64,000 bases of DNA from Atherix ibis (Eukaryota; Arthropoda; Insecta; Diptera; Athericidae): contig OY282606.1 of NCBI GenBank assembly GCA_958298945.1, positions 29,857,740 to 29,921,739 of the forward strand. Reading direction: 5' to 3'. Below the pieces are notes generated by a model. That model saw nothing but the letters and a program-made list of their open reading frames with translations, ran no database searches and was not told the origin of the DNA. Shown here piece by piece: positions 60,291 through 64,000 of this stretch. Every line of letters begins with the position of its first letter. Within the stretch, counting starts at the first letter, position 1. The position numbers and the translations under genes were made by a program.

Positions 60291-61454
60291 CATAATTACA
60301 ATTATTTACGTTTCAATTTTTTGCAAAATAATTTTTCTTTTAAATATACACTATATAAATATAAATTAGTTAGTTTTATGTTTAATTCAATTGATTGAAG
60401 GGGAAATTATAAAGAAAAAAAACAACTTACAAAATACTTGCAATTTCCGTTTTAACAATGATCTTTTTGAGTGCATATTCCCAATGCAGTTTTATCAGCA
60501 AGTCGGTTATTGTGTAGAAGGAAAGGCAAATTTAATTTTACCCAGTTGAATTGCATAGGGAAAATATTTTGAATGGTCGAAGAAAAAATATTCCCAGACC
60601 TTGAAAGAGGTGACTGTGGAAATGGGATCACCTACCATTTGGAGGCGGTTGGGTTGATCTTATTGTTGCTAAAGTGACGTCTTGTGAAATCTTCCATCCA
60701 TCGTCTTCGATCGTCAACCAAACACCTACCTACACTCATATTGCAGTGGGATACAGTAGCTTTGGAATCTGTTTTATGGTTTGATATTTCAATTTTCTTT
60801 TAAGTGAAAAAGAATAAGCTTAGATAAGTAGGCGTAAAATGTCTTCAGCAACATGCAAAATAGCAGAACAATTTTCACAAAGATGACCTGCAGAAAAATG
60901 CATCGACTAAGAGCAAAAATTTATATAGTGAAATTGTATGATGGAACTACAGCATCTAGTTCTCTTTATAATTTTAATAAAATCATTTGCAATTATTCAA
61001 CATGCAAGTGAATTCTTTTAATGTACATACTCTTATTAACTTCAGTGTTTCTACATACTAATCAACTCATCTTAATAATCTCCAGCAATATCAGTTCTTC
61101 CAATTGTTCCATATTCTGATTTTCCAATTTTCTATTTCAATATTTTATGTTTTTTTTTTACTGTACTGGTTTAGTTGCAAGTATATTAGTATATTTATTA
61201 TTTTGTGAAACTTTAAAAGTTTCTTACTATTGTCTATGTAGCTTAGCAGGTTAAAGTAGTTATAATGAAAGTGTCGCAATATTGTATAGTTTTCCGTAAG
61301 TAAATGCATTTCCGAATGACCCAGTCATTTCTAAATACAATCATGAGAAATGCACTCGAAAATTTCAATGCATTAAAACAATCTTGTAACTATGCTGAAC
61401 ATTAAAGGCTATAGTTTTCTAACAATAATGCTACGTTTTTATGTTATGTATATA
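60291..61454. other. Spacer with a less AT-rich patch
   Basis: 60590-60780 is less AT-rich (GGAGGCGGTTGGGTTG), without ORF or repeat match in this window. Otherwise nothing. Confidence 0.4.
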
Positions 61455-62010
61455 CTAGGTTTGGCAGCAAATTAATGAGACTGGCGATGGGGCAACATTC
61501 AGGATATCCCCTTCACAAAGATTCTAGAATAGACCCTCCTAAACTTTTCTAAGTTTAGACCTAAAAAAATATTATAGATCATTTCGTAGCTCAGCCAACC
61601 TATAGAGTTTAATAAGTAAAGTTGTGTTTTTGAAACCGTAAGTCTAAATGGGTTTAAGCAATGATGTGCTTTCAGAATATGTGTTGAATCCGTGATTTTC
61701 ACTTAAGAAAAATTGCTACAAGCCGTTGGAGAGTATTGTTTATCAAGAAAACAGATTTTTCGGTGACGTTAAGTATTTTGGGATGACCGAAAAGTAGTGG
61801 AAGACGAATCTCTTTCAGGGCGGCCTTCAATATTAAAAACTGATGAAAATATGGCTCTTGTGATGCTATTTTTTTATAAAGAATATTACAGATATTAAGA
61901 TACGATATTATTTCACAGCCATCAATTTGATATCTGGTGGGAGGTGAAAATTGTCGCTGGAAAGACAAGTCAGGTTATTAATGCCTTAGCAAGGATAATG
62001 TCAAACCACG
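61455..62010 (+). mobile_element. M5 mariner relic
   Basis: Starts CTAGGTTTGGCAGCAAATTA. Leader phrase TAAGTCTAAATGGGTTTAAG at 61640, then N-terminal transposase: VFWDDRKVVEDESLSGRPS then ILKTDENMA (61772-61860), the HTH linker motif of mariners. Truncated soon after. Confidence 0.7.
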
Positions 62011-62129
62011 GAGGCCCCAGATAGAGCCAACGCAGTACAGAAGCTATGGTGACCGAAACGTAAAAGTATCAGGTAATGGCGGTATATCCTTGGCGATCAC
62101 TAAGAGCATTCCGTACTGTCTGTGTAATC

Positions 62130-62820
62130 GCTTACATTCGTATATTCGATTTTCGATTTTTTGTGGCGTTATGTTGGTACTCATGTCTCTCCCTTATGCC
62201 GCGGGTTACGTATATTCGATTTTCGATTTTTTGTGGCGTTATGTTCGTACTCATGTCTCTCACTTATGCGGACAATTTCGGCCATTTTGAATGTTCAGTT
62301 AATTTTTGACAGTTGCTTTGCTTGCACGTGTTTTGGCTCGTCTTCGATTTTTGCCCATTCCAAAAAATGGATCAAAGATTTTGTTTCGGGAACAACAAAA
62401 AGTCACAGGGTATCAGATCTGGGGAATACGGTGGCTGCGACATTTTTAGTGTGTTATTTTTGGCAAAAAATTCGCGCACAAGCAACGATACGTGAGCAGG
62501 TGCGTTATCATGGTGCAAAAGCCAATTTTTTCCTTCCACAAATCCGGGCGTTTGTGGCGGATTACTTCGCGGAACTTCCACATAACTTGCAAGTAATATT
62601 CCTTATTGACTGTTCTACCCTACGGCAAGAGCTCATGATGCACCACGCCCTTCGAAGAAAACTGTAAGCAAAACCTTCACATTCGACCGAACGTGGTGCG
62701 CTTTTTTCGGTCTTGGCTCGTGCGGCAGCTTCCATTGGGATGATTGAGCTTTGGTTTCTAGTCATAACCATAAACCCATGATTCATCACCAGTTATGACC
62801 CTCTGGAACATATTTGGGTA
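62130..62820 (-). mobile_element. M2 mariner, copy 5, rearranged and truncated
   Basis: Starts with the 5' leader on the + strand (62130-62365), tandemly duplicated over about 70 bp (62130-62200 and 62203-62271), then transposase on the - strand: NKNWLLHHDNAPAHVSLLVR and YSPDLIPCDFLLFPKQN (62581-62380), and GYDVETKAQSS region (to about 62789). Same inverted-leader junction as the copy at 9369-10284. The other end is missing. Confidence 0.8.
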
Positions 62821-62926
62821 GTCGCGGACAGAGCCCAACAGCTTCTTAACAATTTTAATGCGATACTGTTTTTGATCGAAAATGCTTGTATGGTATATGG
62901 TCTAATTTCTGACAGGACATGGGTGA
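62821..62926. other. Short unassigned segment
   Basis: May include further M2 transposase (CTCTGGAACATATTTGGGTA resembles the complement of the region upstream of the first Asp, followed by AACAGCTTCTTAACAATTTT). Confidence 0.4.
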
Positions 62927-63009
62927 TTAGGGAGTGTTCCATTAACGTTCATCTTAAAGCGATGATATCTTTATCGCTTTAAGATGATCGTTAATGGAAC
63001 ACTCTCTAA
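62927..63009. repeat. Near-perfect palindrome, 37-nt arms
   Basis: Arms 62927-62963 and 62973-63009 differ at two positions; loop GATATCTTT. Arm core GTGTTCCATTAACG..CATC then TTAAAGCGAT. Confidence 0.95.
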
Positions 63010-63150
63010 GTGTCGGCCCACAATCGAGGATGCTGAACATGCCTTCTTCCATTGTCAACCCTTTACCGGAGAAAGGATGAAGTGGAAAAAATAATAGGCG
63101 AACGGCTGTTCTAGAAGCACATTAGTGTACAAATTATAACATCGTAGGCA
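63005..63150 (+). mobile_element. Non-LTR retrotransposon C-terminal fragment
   Basis: Reads CPTIEDAEHAFFHCQPFTGE then RMKW..IIGERL (about 63012-63100), the C..C...EDAEH.FF.CP.F..ER pattern at the C-terminus of R1-type polyproteins. About 50 codons, with an in-frame stop near 63091. Confidence 0.6.
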
Positions 63151-64000
63151 TGCTGGGGTGCGGTAGCTGAATTCGCATCGCGAGGAATAAAGACCCTTTG
63201 TCATGAGGAAATAATGATTAAAGATCAGCTTACAGCCTAAATAAGAATATAAGCTTTATGGCAGTCTACTCCTCATAAAGTTAAACCTGAGAGTGGTCTC
63301 AGAGTGGATTAAGAGGGAGAGGGCGGTCTTAGTCATGTTTAAAAAAAAATGGGTTAAATCCCACATACTGAAGGGATTGGTGCCTGTACAGTATCTTTAG
63401 AAGATTTATTCCCCATCAACGAGTTTTTGTCGTCCCCCCATTTCAACACTGATCCCCCATTTCAACACTGATTTATTCCCCCATTTCAACACTGATCACA
63501 GTCGCCAATAGTGTTGGACTATTATTCTGTGTTCACATAACTTTTTATAAACATTCAAAAATTATATTAAAATATTTTTGTTTTTATTTTGATTTATTAA
63601 CTAAAAAAATTTTTTTAATAAAACTTCAAATTTATCAAAAAATTACAATATTTTTATCTGGGAAATTTTCAAAAAAAAAATCTTTTCATTGATTTTATTA
63701 ATTTCCTTAATATTTATTTTTCTGTTGTTGTAAATATCACAAAAAAAACTATAATTTCATTTACTTTTTTTTTGGTTTTTTTATTATTATATGTTCCAAA
63801 AAGATTAGAGCACATTATGAGTGATTAATATTACTTCCGTAATATATGCATTTTTTTTATTAAAAATGTTTGCTTTTTATTGTGATGAAAACTAATTTGT
63901 ATTATTGGAAAAATATTAATGTGAAATTTTTGACAAAGGTGAGACATGACAAAAACATAGACCTCGCCATTTTCAATTTGACCTTATAACGTATTCCATA
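63151..64000. other. Spacer to the window end
   Basis: Apart from the three-unit repeat, nothing recognised; AT-rich with T and A runs from 63540 onward. Confidence 0.45.
63435..63500. repeat. Short tandem repeat, three units
   Basis: CCCCCATTTCAACACTGAT occurs three times (about 63436, 63455 and 63479); the last spacing is enlarged by TTATT. Confidence 0.9.

Overview
This window looks like intergenic, transposon-laden DNA of an insect, probably a dipteran. It is very AT-rich, has short spliceosomal introns with GT-AG borders, and carries at least six Tc1/mariner lineages. The species cannot be named from sequence alone.

Only two host genes are well supported. The first (+ strand, about 1.2-6.8 kb, possibly with an exon at 434-496) is an N-recognin E3 ubiquitin ligase of the UBR1/UBR2 family. 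Its 5' end lies upstream of the window and the remaining exons can be joined phase-perfectly to the stop at 6833. The second (- strand, 17053-13651) is a two-coding-exon gene for a roughly 1,049-residue secreted, cysteine-free protein rich in Pro, Thr, Tyr and Gln. The two genes converge on a gap of about 6.8 kb that holds mariner debris.

Everything from about 17 to 64 kb is AT-rich spacer and mobile elements. I separate: M1 mariners (ends TTGGGTTGTCCGGAAAG; 3 copies); M2 mariners (ends CGAGGTCTGTTCAAAAAG; 5 copies, two sharing one rearrangement); M3, a complete 1,294-bp mariner with an intact 350-codon transposase (51930-53223); M4, a decayed mariner (56301-57498); M5, older mariner relics (at least 6); a DD41D (rosa-like) family with one near-complete copy (24196-27528) and about ten relics; a Tc1-like relic (48401-50133); a non-coding terminal-inverted-repeat family with 8-bp target duplications (11980-12596 and 24221-26249); and three fragments of non-LTR retrotransposons (31.1, 35.5 and 63.0 kb).

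The elements are heavily nested, so relative ages can be read off: M5 and DD41D relics are oldest, M1/M2/M4 and the 24-kb DD41D element landed in them, and M3 and the 8-bp-TSD element landed later still. Several copies contain near-perfect palindromes with 8-11 nt loops, a repair or template-switch signature. No clear new multi-gene system was found. The most unusual items are the fold-back derivative of the 8-bp-TSD family, the long-inverted-repeat M2 derivative with a shared breakpoint, and the recurrent snap-back palindromes.
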